From Alkalilimnicola ehrlichii (GTDB lineage Bacteria; Pseudomonadota; Gammaproteobacteria; Nitrococcales; AK92), in assembly GCF_003399765.1 (NCBI RefSeq), contig NZ_NFZV01000013.1:62001-126000 (forward strand): a DNA stretch of 64,000 bases. The letters are read 5' to 3'. A model generated the notes under the pieces. That model ran no database searches and had not been told where the DNA came from. It worked only from the letters and a program-made list of their open reading frames with translations. Below, in pieces: positions 23,350 to 34,222 of the stretch; the stretch's first letter is position 1; the number at the start of each line of letters is the position of its first letter. Made by a program: the position numbers and the translations under genes.

Positions 23350-24381
23350 ATGTCTGACGGGCGGCAATTACGCCTAATCGTTCCCGGCCTGCTGGGGCCG
23401 CTGCCGAGGGTGGCCAATCCCGAGCGGTTGCCCCGTCTGCCGGCGTTGGAAGTTATTCTCGGGCGCGGTCGTATGACCGCGCTTTCCGTTCGCACATCTT
23501 CTCCTGTGCTGATTCAATCCCAGTTTGTTGCAGCGCCCAGCCAGTGTTTACCCGCCGGGCCGGTTGCCGCCTTGGGCGATGGCATTGAAGCGGGAGAGGG
23601 CTATTGGTTTTGTGCCGATCCGGTGCATCTGCACGCGGATCTCGATCGTCTGACCTTGATGAGCGAGCCGGACCTCATTACTAGCCCCGACGAAGCCGCC
23701 AGCTTTATTGCCGAGTTGAACGAATTCCTGCGCGATGACGGGATGCGGCTGGAGTACGGCGCGCCTACGCGCTGGTACCTGCATTGTGTCGAAGCGCCAA
23801 ACTTGACGACTACGCCGACGATAGAGGTCAAAGGACACTCCGTTGGCGACAGCCTGCCCTCCGGTCCGGATGCCGGTCGGTGGGCGCGGCTACAAAGCGA
23901 ACTTCAGATGCTGCTCCACAGTAGCGCGGCGAACCGAGAGCGTACGAGTCGGGGGCTGGTGCCGGTTAATGCACTTTGGCTCTGGGGCGGCGGGAGGCTC
24001 GCCGATGCGAAGGCGGAGCCGTATTGGACCGATGTGCTGACAGACGACCCGCTGGCAGGCGGTTGGGCGCGTTTAGCGGCTGCTACCGTGAGGGGAGCCG
24101 CGACCGGATTTGAGAATGTCGGCCAGCGGGTGCTCGGGGTTGACTGTCGACTCGACGATGTGGTCGCCGGAGGCGACGTTTATCGCGCGTGGCAAGGTTT
24201 GGAGCGCCTAGAAGCTGAGTGGTTCGCGCCGGCATTGGCCGCCTTGCAGGCAGGGGAGTTCGACAGCCTTGAGTTACAAACGGGGAGCGTACGATGCTCC
24301 TTACGTCGTAGCGACCGATGGCGCGTTTGGCGGCGTCTAAAACCTTTGCACGAAACTATGGAAGAGCAAGGCCGTTTATGA
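23350..24381 (+). CDS. Conserved hypothetical upstream of recJ (COG4255-like)
   Basis: A 343-residue soluble protein without membrane helices. Its start (LRLIVPGLLGPLP) and the segments EYGAPTRWYLHC and VPVNALWLWGGGRL match my memory of a conserved proteobacterial family found just upstream of recJ and sometimes called phosphoglycerate-mutase-like. I see no clear phosphatase active-site motif, so I assign no function. It overlaps the recJ start by four bases, which implies coupling with recJ. Confidence 0.7.
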   Translation: MSDGRQLRLIVPGLLGPLPRVANPERLPRLPALEVILGRGRMTALSVRTSSPVLIQSQFVAAPSQCLPAGPVAALGDGIEAGEGYWFCADPVHLHADLDRLTLMSEPDLITSPDEAASFIAELNEFLRDDGMRLEYGAPTRWYLHCVEAPNLTTTPTIEVKGHSVGDSLPSGPDAGRWARLQSELQMLLHSSAANRERTSRGLVPVNALWLWGGGRLADAKAEPYWTDVLTDDPLAGGWARLAAATVRGAATGFENVGQRVLGVDCRLDDVVAGGDVYRAWQGLERLEAEWFAPALAALQAGEFDSLELQTGSVRCSLRRSDRWRVWRRLKPLHETMEEQGRL

Positions 24382-26104
24382 GTAAGCGTATACGGCGTCG
24401 AGCGGCGATCTACCCAGAGTCCGCCTTTGACGGTGTTCACCCCTTATTGGCCCGTGTTTATGCGCGGCGTGAGCAGGCGACACCGGGTGCGACGGGGGGG
24501 GCTTATCCGATCTGCTAAATGCCGATCGCTTGTTGGGTATCGAGGATGCCGTCTGTTTGCTTGAAGATGCCTTGTGGAGTCAGGCGCGGATTCTGATCGT
24601 CGGCGACTTCGACGCCGACGGCGCAACGAGTTGCGCCGTGGCTATACGTGCTTTACGGGCACTGGGCGCTCAGCATGTCGATTACCTGGTCCCGAATCGC
24701 TTCACCTATGGCTACGGTTTGACGCCGGAAATCGTCGATCTGGCGGCGGAGAAAGAGCCTGATTTGCTCATTACCGTCGATAATGGGATTTCTAGCATCG
24801 AGGGGGTGCGCGCTGCCCGTGCTCTCGGTATCGCGGTTCTTGTCACCGATCACCATCTGCCTGGGGCTGAGTTACCGGCGGCCGATGCAATCGTTAACCC
24901 CAATTTGCCGGATTGCGACTTCCCGAGTAAAAACCTGGCGGGCGTGGGCGTAATCTTTTACATCATGTTGGCGCTGAGAAAGCGGTTACGGGCTACCCAG
25001 TGGTTTAGCGAAACCGGCTTGGCGGAGCCAAACATGGCTAATTTGTTGGATCTGGTCGGTTTGGGTACGGTGGCGGATGTCGTCGTGCTAGATGCCAATA
25101 ACCGGATCTTCGTCGACCAGGCCCTGCGGCGGATTCGAGCGGGCAAGACCGTGCCCGGCGTTCGGGCATTGCTAGAGGTTGCCGGGCGCGATTATCGGCG
25201 CATTGTTGCCGCCGATTTAGGGTTTGCCGTCGGCCCTCGGCTTAACGCAGCTGGGCGGCTGGAGGATATGAGCCTTGGCATCGAGTGCCTGCTAACGGAC
25301 GACCCGGGTCAGGCGCGGGAGTATGCAGAGCGTTTAGACGATCTTAACCGTCAGCGTCGGGAAATCGAATCGCAAATGCAGGAGGAGGCGCTCGCGGACT
25401 TGAACCGGCTTCGCTTGCAGTGGGATGCCAAACAAGTGCCTGCCGGCATTTGCTTGATGGACGAAGGTTGGCATCAGGGCGTTATCGGGATTCTAGCTTC
25501 GCGCATTAAGGAGCGCTTCCACCGCCCAGTGGTTGCATTTGCCCCCGCCGGCGACGGAAGCTTGAAAGGCTCCGCTCGCTCGATCTCCGGCCTCCACATG
25601 CGCGACTTGCTAGACCTTATGGCGACTCGGCATCCGGGCCTGATCGAACGGTTTGGGGGGCATGCCATGGCGGCCGGCCTTAGTATCCCCGAGCACAATT
25701 ACGGGCAGTTCGAGCAGGTATTCGCAGATACGGTCGACGAAGTCGTAGAGCCCGAGCTATTAGAAGAAGTGTTACTTAGCGATGGTTCTCTCGCCCCCCA
25801 GGAGTTTCAGCTCGAGGTCGCGGACACTTTGCGTGATGGCGGTCCCTGGGGGCAGGGTTTCCCTGAGCCGAGGTTTGACGGGAGATTCGAGATCGGGGAG
25901 AGCCGTATCGTTGGCGAGAAACACCTTAAGTTCAGTCTGCGTCCGCCGGGAGGACGGGAGTGGTTAGATGGTATTGCGTTTAATGCGGTCGAGCGTGGCT
26001 GGGGTTCGTTGCAAGGCGAGGTGACCGCGCTGTATCGCTTGGACGTAAACGAATTCCGTGGACGTCGTAGCGTTCAGCTGATGCTCGAGCATCTAGAGCC
26101 TTGA
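24378..26104 (+). CDS. recJ: Single-stranded-DNA exonuclease RecJ, apparent frameshift
   Basis: RecJ is the 5'-3' ssDNA exonuclease of RecF recombination and mismatch repair. The first 40 residues from ATG 24378 (HPLLARVYARREQ) and the rest (RILIVGDFDADGATS with DHH-family motif I, then VTDHHLPG, GFAVGPRLNAAGRL and GGHAMAAG of DHHA1) lie in different frames. They join if the eight-G run at 24494-24501 is nine. The run is a typical sequencing problem site. The product would be about 575 residues, normal for RecJ. Confidence 0.93.
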
Positions 26105-26176
26105 TCCAGATCACCGGAAAATTGCTGCAATCGGCATCGCTGGAAGCCTGGGGCGGCAAAAGAGGTCGAATATGAT

Positions 26177-26222
26177 AAAAATAGCCGCCGAGAGCGCAGT
26201 ATGTCTCTCGGCGGCTATTTTT
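26177..26222. terminator. Bidirectional terminator between recJ and prc
   Basis: A perfect 18-bp stem (26177-26194 with 26205-26222), flanked by A and T runs, closes a 10-base loop. It works on either strand and lies between the convergent recJ and prc genes, overlapping the prc stop codon. Confidence 0.93.
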
Positions 26223-28351
26223 TATTCTCCCCGCGCTTGTAACGTTTTCTCGATGTCGGCAGCGGGTAGCGACGCCAAGTCGCGGAGATCCGCCACGATC
26301 GTTGCTGCGGTTTCCAGCAGCGTGTCCGGCATTTTGTCGAGCAGATCGTGCTCAATCGAGTCAAGTTTCTCCAGCCCGTATATCTCCCGACGGCGGTTTA
26401 TGTACTCCAGCCGTTCGGCTTGTAGTCTATCGCGCTCGGCACGTCGCGCCTTCTCCGTTAACGGGGCGCTATCGACTCTTTGTAGACTGCGTAGATAGGC
26501 GTACTCGTCCAATAGCGCTTGGAAGGCTTTATCTTCGGCGCTACGCGATTCATGCCGTTCGCGCAGTGCGGGGAGTAGCGTATCCAGGGCGCGTTCGCGG
26601 CGGAAAGAGACGGCGCGGATTTCCCCCCAGGGGAGGGCATTACCAACGGCGTCCTCGCCGAACTCGTCCGGGCTAACCGGGCTCGGTAAGGTAATGTCGG
26701 GAACTACCCCTCGCTGCTGCGTGCTGCCGCCGCTGACGCGGTAGAACTTGGCAATAGTCAGCTTAAGGCGGCCGGCAGGATCCCTCGAGCGCAGGCCGAA
26801 GTGGTCTAAATCGACCAGGTTTTGCACGGTGCCTTTGCCGAACGTTTGCTGGCCAACGATGATGCCGCGGCCGTGGTCTTGGATCGCAGCGGCGAAGATC
26901 TCGGAGGCGGAAGCGCTAAAACGGTCGACCATAACGGCAAGAGGGCCGTCATAAACGGCTTCGGAGCTGCTATCGCGTAGGATTTCGACGTCTCCGGAGC
27001 TACGGCGCACCTGTACGACCGGGGCACCTGGCAAAAACAGCCCGGTCAGCTCGGTCGCTTCGCGTAACGAACCGCCGCCATTTCCGCGCAGATCGATGAC
27101 TAGCCCGTCAATGCCGCCGTCTTCTTCCAGCTCGGCGATTAAACGGCGCACGTCGCGGGTCGTACTCCGGTAGTTGCGGTCGCCGGCGTCGGCCGCCTGG
27201 AAGTCCATGTAGAAGGTCGGTAGCTTAATGACGCCGATACGTTGCTTATCGTCGCCGGTACCGGTTTCCAGAACCTTAGATTGGGCTGCCTGCGCCTCGA
27301 GTTTGACTTCGTTACGTACAAGCTCGACCACCCGCGGCGTGGTATCGCCGGAGGACGGTAGAACCTGGATTCGTACAACCGATTCTTTCGGGCCGCGAAT
27401 CAAATCAACGACATCTTGTAACCGCCAGCCGACTACGTCTTCCAGCTCGCCGTCTTTGCCTTGGCCGACGGCCAGAATCCGGTCGCCCGGCTGTATCCGG
27501 CCGTTTTCGGCTGCAGGCCCGCCCGGTACTAACTCGACGACTTCGGTCATGTCGTGTTCGCTACGTAGCACCGCACCGATGCCCTCGAGAGACAGCCGCA
27601 TGTGAATGTCGAAGTTCTCGGATAGACGAGGCGACATGTAGGCGGTATGCGGGTCAAAGGTATTGGCCCAGGCGTTCATGTAGATTTCGAAAACGTCTTC
27701 CGGGCTGTGCTCGTTCGCGGCCCGCGCTAGCCGCTCATAGCGAGCCGTTAGGATCTCTTTGACCCTATCCCATTCTTGGTCGGCCAGGCGTAATGTCAGT
27801 GCGTCATGTTGAACGCGCTTACGCCACAATTCGTCAAGCTCTTCGCTCGTTTTGGCCCACTTGGCTTCGGAACGGTCCAACTCAATACGATCGTCGTCGG
27901 CAAAGCCCTCTAGACCATCGTTGAGTATGGCTTTGGCAACGCTAACGCGTTCCTTCACCCGCTTTTGGTAACGATTAAAGATTTGGTACGCGGCCGTAAG
28001 CTCGCCTCGCCGAAAGCTACTATCGAGGCGATTGCGATATCGGCTTAAGTCCTCGATGTCTTCGGCTAGGAAGTAGTACCGATCGCGGTCCAGCGCATCG
28101 AGATAAGCGTCAAACACCGTTTGCGATAGCTTGTCGTCGATGATCTGGGTGCGATAGTGATGTTGCGATAATAAATCGCTCACCAGCCGCGCTTTCTGGA
28201 TATGAATCGGTTCGGGCGCCAGTGGCGTACCAACCTTGCCGTTGGCTGCGTCATCGCTAGCAGATTGCACATGGCCTGCTAGTGGAGTCAGCAGCACAAG
28301 TAGGCTGAGCATGATTAAGCCGCGATAGCGGTTACGCATCCACTTCATCAT
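26222..28351 (-). CDS. prc: Tail-specific (carboxy-terminal processing) protease Prc
   Basis: Prc is a periplasmic PDZ serine protease that trims FtsI and degrades hydrolases such as MepS. From the ATG at 28351 it has 709 residues and starts with a signal peptide (LIMLSLLVLLTPLAGHVQS). A helical N-terminal domain is followed by the PDZ domain (VVELVPGGPAAENGRIQPGD) and the S41 core. The likely catalytic Ser is in RFSASASEIF and the Lys in QTFGKGTVQ. It begins 28 bases after pepN on the same strand. Confidence 0.93.
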   Translation of the reverse strand: MMKWMRNRYRGLIMLSLLVLLTPLAGHVQSASDDAANGKVGTPLAPEPIHIQKARLVSDLLSQHHYRTQIIDDKLSQTVFDAYLDALDRDRYYFLAEDIEDLSRYRNRLDSSFRRGELTAAYQIFNRYQKRVKERVSVAKAILNDGLEGFADDDRIELDRSEAKWAKTSEELDELWRKRVQHDALTLRLADQEWDRVKEILTARYERLARAANEHSPEDVFEIYMNAWANTFDPHTAYMSPRLSENFDIHMRLSLEGIGAVLRSEHDMTEVVELVPGGPAAENGRIQPGDRILAVGQGKDGELEDVVGWRLQDVVDLIRGPKESVVRIQVLPSSGDTTPRVVELVRNEVKLEAQAAQSKVLETGTGDDKQRIGVIKLPTFYMDFQAADAGDRNYRSTTRDVRRLIAELEEDGGIDGLVIDLRGNGGGSLREATELTGLFLPGAPVVQVRRSSGDVEILRDSSSEAVYDGPLAVMVDRFSASASEIFAAAIQDHGRGIIVGQQTFGKGTVQNLVDLDHFGLRSRDPAGRLKLTIAKFYRVSGGSTQQRGVVPDITLPSPVSPDEFGEDAVGNALPWGEIRAVSFRRERALDTLLPALRERHESRSAEDKAFQALLDEYAYLRSLQRVDSAPLTEKARRAERDRLQAERLEYINRRREIYGLEKLDSIEHDLLDKMPDTLLETAATIVADLRDLASLPAADIEKTLQARGE

Positions 28352-28379
28352 TATCTCGCTTCTTGTGAGTTGGAACGCC

Positions 28380-31019
28380 TCAATTGGCGAGGCTCTTGGA
28401 AACGATCTCATGTACGTCGTTGGACAGCTTCTGTGTCTTTAAGATCCGTTCCAATTCCAATTTCATTTGTTCCTGCCGTTTCGAGTCGTACCTTCGCCAG
28501 CGGCTCAACGGGGCAGCCAAGCGCGCTGCAATCTGCGGGTTAATGCCATCCAAGGCTATAATATTGTCGGCTAAGAATCGGTAGCCTTGACCGTCCGGCG
28601 CATGGAAACGTGCCGGATTAGCTTGACAGAATGCACCGATCAATGCGCGAACCTTGTTGGGGTTTCGCAGTTCAAAGGCCGGATGTTCGATGAGCGCTAC
28701 CACTCTATCGAGGGCATCGGAGCGTTTCGACATGGCTTGCACTCGGAACCACTTGTCCACAACTAGCGGTTCGCGCTGCCAGCGCTCGTAGAATTCGCGT
28801 AACGCGACATCTGCCACTTCACCTTCAGTGTCGGCCAGAAGCGCTAAAGCTGCAAGTTGATCGGTCATATTCGTCGCCTGTCGGAATTGTTCCAGACAAC
28901 GGGTTTGCTCGGACTCGCTATGCAGACAGCTCAGGTAGCCAAGCGCGACATTCTTAAGTCGCCGTTTGCCGGCACCGTCCCCATCGGGGCGGTAAGCGGT
29001 ATTGTCGCTAGCGAGTTCTTGATAAAGGCTTAGCCATTGCTTGGCAAGCCCTTGCGCGAGTTGTTGGCGTAGCGCTTCCCGGCTTGCATGGATGCCGAGT
29101 GGATCAATCGTTTGCATTTGCTCGGCGAGATAGGCCTCGGTAGGCGGTGTTATAGCTTCGGCGATGAAGGCAGCGTCCAGCGCCTTGTGCGCGAGGGTTT
29201 CTTGGATCGCTTTTAGCAAAGGCTGTGGGAGTTTGCCGATACCCTTAGCCGTCCATTCCAATAACAGGTCCGACATCAAACGTTGGCCGGCCTCCCAACG
29301 GTTGAACGGATCGCTGTCGTGGGCGAATAAGAAAGCGAGATCTTCCGCAGTATAGGGGTAGTCCAACTCGACTGGCGCGGAAAATCCACGCAATAACGAT
29401 GGCCGAGGGCGCTTGGGAATGTTGACGAAGCGGAAGCTTTGCTCTGCCTCCCGGATTTCTAAAACGCGGTGCGCCGTATCCAAAGCATGACTTTCGCCGT
29501 CCAGTTGCAACGGCAGGTCCTTGCCGTCGGTATCCACCAAGCCGACGGTTAGCGGCAAATGAAAGGGCTTTTTCTCGCTCTGGCCCGGCGTCGGCGGACA
29601 GCTTTGGCTAACGTGCAGAGTATAGGTTTGCGTTGCCGGGTCGTACTCATCGCGCACGCGAAGTTTCGGCGTGCCGGCTTGGCTATACCAAAGCGAGAAC
29701 TGCGACAGATCGACGTTGTTAGCGTCGGCCATGGCGGCGAGGAAGTCGTCGCATGTCACCGCTTGGCCGTCGTGGCGTTGAAAGTATAAATCGACCCCGC
29801 GCCGGAAGCCTGCTTCGCCGAGCAGGGTGTGGTACATCCGAATAACTTCTGCGCCTTTGTTGTAAACCGTCGCCGTATAGAAGTTGTTAATTTCTATGTA
29901 GCTGTCCGGGCGCACCGGGTGCGCCATAGGGCCGGCGTCCTCAGGGAACTGGTGGTTCCGCAGGATGCGCACGTCGTTGATGCGTTTGACTGCCGCCGAG
30001 CCCATGGCAGCGCTGAATTGCTGTTCCCGAAAGACCGTCAGCCCCTCTTTTAGGCTCAACTGGAACCAGTCTCGGCAGGTTACGCGATTGCCGGTCCAGT
30101 TATGGAAGTACTCGTGTCCGATCACGGCTTCGACATTTTCGAAATCCGTATCGGTGGCCGTATCGGGGGAGGCTAGAACGTACTGCGTATTGAAAATATT
30201 GAGCCCTTTGTTTTCCATGGCTCCCATATTGAAGTCGCCGACGGCAACGATCATGTAGATATCGAGGTCGTACTCCAGTCCGTAGGCTTCTTCGTCCCAC
30301 CGCATGGAGCGTTTCAGCGACGCCATGGCATGCGCCGTCTTGTCGATGTTCTCGTGTTCGGTATAGATCTCTAGCGTTACCTCGCGGCCGGAGGTCGTGA
30401 CGTAGGTGTCGCGCCGACAGGCGAGATCGCCGGCAACCAGCGCAAAGAGATAAGACGGTTTGGGAAAAGGGTCCTCCCAGCGTACCCAGTGGCGGCCGTC
30501 GTCGTAGTCGCCGCGTTCTACCGGGTTACCATTAGAGAGCAGCACGGGATAGCGCGCCTTGTCGGCGATGACGGTGGTCGTATAGCGGCTCATCACGTCC
30601 GGGCGATCCGGAAAATACGTGATTCGCCGGAAGCCTTCGGCTTCACATTGGGTACAAAACATGCCGCCCGATTTGTATAAACCTTCTAATTGGGTATTCA
30701 ATTGAGGTTGCAGGCGGGTGGTGATTTCCAGCGTGAACTGGGCAGGAACCAGAGCGATTGATAAACCATCCGACTTAAGCAAGTAATCGCCTAGCCGCAG
30801 GGCTTTCCCATCCAGGCTTAGTTCCAGCAATTCCATGCTTTCGCCGAACAAGTGCAAGGGTTCGTGCGGGTTTATACCGTCGTTTCGGCAGATGTGAAGC
30901 CGAGATTTAACAAGGGTTTCTTCCTCGTCGAGGGAAAACTCGAGTTCGAGCGAATCGACCCGGTATGGCGGCACCTGGTACTCGTGTCGGTGAACTGGAG
31001 TCGCGTGTTGTTCGGTCAT
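28380..31019 (-). CDS. pepN: Aminopeptidase N
   Basis: PepN is a cytoplasmic M1 zinc aminopeptidase that finishes peptide breakdown. The exopeptidase motif GAMENKG and zinc motif HEYFHNW (HExxH) followed by KEGLTVFREQQF are present, as is the C-terminal helical domain of the proteobacterial form. The start is ATG 31019 (MTEQHATPVHRH), with GAAGGG six bases upstream; a TTG at 31031 is less likely. The product is 879 residues. It probably forms an operon with prc. Confidence 0.96.
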   Translation of the reverse strand: MTEQHATPVHRHEYQVPPYRVDSLELEFSLDEEETLVKSRLHICRNDGINPHEPLHLFGESMELLELSLDGKALRLGDYLLKSDGLSIALVPAQFTLEITTRLQPQLNTQLEGLYKSGGMFCTQCEAEGFRRITYFPDRPDVMSRYTTTVIADKARYPVLLSNGNPVERGDYDDGRHWVRWEDPFPKPSYLFALVAGDLACRRDTYVTTSGREVTLEIYTEHENIDKTAHAMASLKRSMRWDEEAYGLEYDLDIYMIVAVGDFNMGAMENKGLNIFNTQYVLASPDTATDTDFENVEAVIGHEYFHNWTGNRVTCRDWFQLSLKEGLTVFREQQFSAAMGSAAVKRINDVRILRNHQFPEDAGPMAHPVRPDSYIEINNFYTATVYNKGAEVIRMYHTLLGEAGFRRGVDLYFQRHDGQAVTCDDFLAAMADANNVDLSQFSLWYSQAGTPKLRVRDEYDPATQTYTLHVSQSCPPTPGQSEKKPFHLPLTVGLVDTDGKDLPLQLDGESHALDTAHRVLEIREAEQSFRFVNIPKRPRPSLLRGFSAPVELDYPYTAEDLAFLFAHDSDPFNRWEAGQRLMSDLLLEWTAKGIGKLPQPLLKAIQETLAHKALDAAFIAEAITPPTEAYLAEQMQTIDPLGIHASREALRQQLAQGLAKQWLSLYQELASDNTAYRPDGDGAGKRRLKNVALGYLSCLHSESEQTRCLEQFRQATNMTDQLAALALLADTEGEVADVALREFYERWQREPLVVDKWFRVQAMSKRSDALDRVVALIEHPAFELRNPNKVRALIGAFCQANPARFHAPDGQGYRFLADNIIALDGINPQIAARLAAPLSRWRRYDSKRQEQMKLELERILKTQKLSNDVHEIVSKSLAN

Positions 31020-31929
31020 AGTACCCTTCAACGTTAAGTCGGTTGATTGCCTTAATGCCGTCGGCCAGCCGGATACGCCAAGCGTTGCAGGGCGTACTAT
31101 GTGAGTAAGCGCTTAAGACTGCGGCCGCGGTATACGGCACGGCGCACGATCAACAACCCGCTAATGGAAATGGGTTGTTTTTAGCGTAACGCCAAGCTCC
31201 GGTAGTTCCTAATGGGCTCGAAAAAATAGTAGATGTCGGCTAATAGCTCGTTCCTGTGCCAAATATGCCTATAGGCTGTGCCCCATCGTCAGCAGGGTCG
31301 CCGTCGTTTCCTTATATCTATTTAAATCGGTAGTATGATCGTAGCGATTTCTATGCCCAGTACATAGTCCAGCAATATTATGCGAGTACTGCAAGCCCTA
31401 ACAGGTTACTGAAAAAGTCTATCCATGGGCTTTTCCAGTTTGCGGCGCCCTAGGTAGCACTGCTAATACTGCGATTTTGGCGAGGCCGCGCGTTATGCGG
31501 CGGGCGGGCTTGCCGTTCGCATTAGGTGGGCTTTTGTCCATGCTCCGTTCGGCCGTTAACGTCCGCTTAATTTAGCTTATTACATCCTTGGGGGCGCGCA
31601 ATTCGCAATGGTACGACGAGGTGTCGTGCCTGCCGGTTAGGTCATGGCGCAGTGCTGGGCTTGATACGTGGGCGGCACGAGAACTATGACGTATGACGTA
31701 TTTTCGCAGGCTTTTCCCATGTATCTTGCGGGAAGAGTAAATGCAGCGTTGAACCTGTGGGGGGTTCTTCACGACTTTTCTACTGCAGTGGGTTAAGTGC
31801 GGCGTTTTGCCTCTCGCAGGCCCCGTACACGTGAACATATGACGCGAAAGGAGAACGCTGCAGGTTCGCGGTTTTGACCTCGTTGCAGGTGTTGGCCTTG
31901 GTTTGGTTCGTAAGGCCACGACGAAATGG
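31020..31929. other. Gene-poor region between pepN and the hydrolase gene
   Basis: About 900 bases with no convincing gene on either strand. Short open frames here lack ribosome-binding sites and family-like sequence. It contains an intrinsic-terminator-like hairpin at 31152-31182. It also contains ACTGAAAAAG (31408-31417) facing CTTTTCCAGT in an imperfect repeat, which resembles the ends of some insertion sequences. AT-rich DNA around 31300-31350 could hold promoters. It may be decayed mobile DNA. Confidence 0.4.
31152..31182 (+). terminator. Orphan intrinsic terminator
   Basis: Arms 31152-31159 and 31172-31179 (8 bp, perfect) are followed by TTT, giving five T in a row. It faces the + strand, but no + strand gene ends before it; pepN starts on the other strand at 31019. 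It might end a short untranslated RNA. Confidence 0.5.
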
Positions 31930-32768
31930 ATGACGCTTATGTTCAGCTTGTTCAGTTATATGGGGCTTGGCCCCGCGTTGGATGGTTCTCAGTTGGAGGT
32001 GCTAGAGCATCACCCCGAGAGGCCCGTTAGCGATACGCCCTTGCTATTCGTGCACGGCGCATATGCTGGTGCGTGGTGTTGGGATGCCCACTTTCTGCCG
32101 TATTTCGCCCGCCGCGGCTATCATGCTTATGCGCTAAGCTTGCGTGGCCATGGGGAAAGCGCAGGGCATGAGTCGCTGCATTCGGCGGGAATCTCCGATT
32201 ATGTGCAAGATGTCGCAAGTGTCGTTGAGCGTTTCGATTCGCCGCCGATTCTGGTCGGGCATTCCATGGGCGGCATGGTCGTGCAAAGTATCTTGAGCGC
32301 CATCAAGCTGCAGGCGCAGTGCTCATGGCTTCCGTACCGCCGACCGGCCTGTGCGGTTCCGCGCTGAGAATGTTGGCGACGGACCCGTATATGCTAGTAC
32401 GCATGTCCTTCCTGCATGGTGGCGGTGGTTTTCCGGACGATTTCAAGATGACGCGACGGGCCGTTTTCTCGGAGGATGTTCCCGAGGAGGAAGTACAGCG
32501 CTATGCGAGTCGCTTCCAAGCTGAGTCCCATCGTGCATTATGGGATATGACAGTCGCGAATTTGCCCCAGCAATGGCGTATTAAACCGCCGCGGATGTTG
32601 GTTCTGGGGGCGGAAGACGACATTCTCTTCTCGCCGGCCATGGTGGAGACGACGGCGAGGGCTTATCAAGCCGAGATGGAAATGTTCCCCCGTATGGCGC
32701 ACGGTATGATGCTGGAGACCAACTGGCAAGCGGTTGCCGACCGTATCCTCCGCTGGTTGCAAGCATAG
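31930..32768 (+). CDS. Alpha/beta-hydrolase, apparent frameshift
   Basis: A cytoplasmic alpha/beta-fold hydrolase of about 280 residues. The oxyanion region FVHGAYAGAWCWD, the nucleophile elbow GHSMGG and the late LGAEDDILFSPAMVE and RMAHGMMLE segments give the Ser-Asp-His triad. The substrate is unknown. The two halves lie in different frames and join (KLQGAVLMASVPP) if GG at 32313-32314 is GGG. No good ribosome-binding site is seen; ATG 31930 or 31939 are likely starts. It is convergent with the NDH-2 gene. Confidence 0.8.
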
Positions 32769-32786
32769 CGGCAGCGGAGGGAGGGG

Positions 32787-32812
32787 CGGACCGCCCTCGC
32801 AAGGGTGGTCCG
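32787..32812. terminator. Hairpin between convergent hydrolase and NDH-2 genes
   Basis: An 11-bp stem (32787-32797 with 32802-32812, one G-T pair) with a CGCA loop lies between the two stop codons. There is no T tract on either side, so termination would be weak or factor-assisted. Confidence 0.45.
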
Positions 32813-32841
32813 TCTGGGTAGATTTGGGCCGCTAGGGTTTA

Positions 32842-34148
32842 CTAGTGTAGTTTAAGGCGCCCTTTGACGGGGCGGGTCAACCAGTTCCCGAGCGTCATGA
32901 TTCCCGTTTTAAAACCGCCATGCAGCGCCATGAGATGGCGCTTGTACAGTAAGGCATACGCCCAGCGAGCGATAAACCCTTCTATCATCAGCCCTTTGAT
33001 TGCCTTGCCCATTAATTGTCCTACCGCCTGCTGTTCGGTGTCGAGCGAGATCAGCGAGCCTCGGTCTCGGTATACGAAGCTAGGCAGCGGTTTGTCGTTA
33101 AGGCGGCGTTCGATAGCTTTCACCAGAAAGCGTGCTTGTTGCGAGGCCGCTTGGGCTCTGGGCGGAACAATCCGATCGGTGCCGGCTTGCGGGCAGGCTG
33201 CACAATCTCCCAGAGCAAAGACATTATCGTCGAGGGTCGTCTGCAGCGTTTGGCGAGTGAGTAGCTGATTGCTCCGATTCGTTTGTAAATCGCCCAGTTC
33301 TTTGAGCACCGTTGGGGCTTTAATGCCGGCTGACCAAACTTTGATGGCAGCCGGGATGAAACGGCCGCTTTTGGTGGTTACCCCTTCCTCCGTTACCTCG
33401 GTAACCAATTCGCCGGTGACGATCTCGACGTTCATTTTCCTGAGCTGTCGGGCAGTCTTTGCCGCGAGCTCTTCGGGTAAAGGCGGTAGAACGCGTTGTG
33501 CACCTTCGATCAGGGTGAGTTGGAGATCGCGCTCGGGGTCGATATGGTCGAGCCCATAGTGGACGGCGCGCTCCGCGGCACCTCTAAGCTCGGCAGCCAG
33601 CTCGACGCCGGTTGCCCCCGCGCCGATGATAGCGACGGATAATTGCTCGACCGTATCCGGTCAGCTTGCGCTCGGAGCATAAGTTGCATAAGTCGGTGGT
33701 GAAAGGCATCAGCTTCCTCAAGCTCGTCCAAGTGAAAGCAATGCTCGGCCGCTCCCGGCGTGCCGAAGTGGTTGCTGACGCTGCCGATAGCGATTACCAG
33801 GGTGTCGTAGTCGATACTGCGGGCCGGCACAATGTCGGTGCCGTCTTCGGCCTTAATGGGGGCGAGCTTGACCTGCTTGCGGTTGCGGTCCAGGCCGCAT
33901 AGACGGCCGTACTGGAAGTGAAAATGGCAGCGGTGGGCCTGAGCTAGGAAGTTAACCGCATCTGCCTGAGAGTCCAGGGTTCCGGCGGCTACCTCATGAT
34001 AAAGCGGTTTCCACACATGGACCAGCGAGGCATCGATGAGGGTAATTACTGCCTCGTCGCGGCGGCCTAGTCGACGACCTAACAAACTCGCTAGCTCCAG
34101 CCCGCCGGCGCCCCCGCCGACGATGACGATTCGATGTTGTATGCTCAT
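32842..34148 (-). CDS. ndh: Type II NADH dehydrogenase (NDH-2), apparent frameshift
   Basis: NDH-2 passes electrons from NADH to quinone without pumping protons and binds FAD. The first dinucleotide-binding motif (IVIVGGGAGGLELA) is near the N-terminus, the second (AIIGAGATGVELAAEL) is in the middle, and NVFALGDCAACP marks the FAD-binding end. The C-terminal hydrophobic patch fits membrane attachment. The frame is broken near 33659-33660, where GG on the + strand should be GGG; joined, the protein is about 435 residues. Other members of the pyridine-nucleotide-disulfide family cannot be fully excluded. Confidence 0.85.
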
Positions 34149-34222
34149 GTCTAGCGCCTTGCTTTTCCAAAAGCTTGGTAACGTGAGTGTTACTCCTCAC
34201 AGTTCGGGCACTAAGCGCATGA

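Noticed and set aside
31572-31919. 115-residue minus-strand gene in the gene-poor region
   Set aside because: No ribosome-binding site, no domain, Arg/Ser/Thr-rich composition typical of chance frames.
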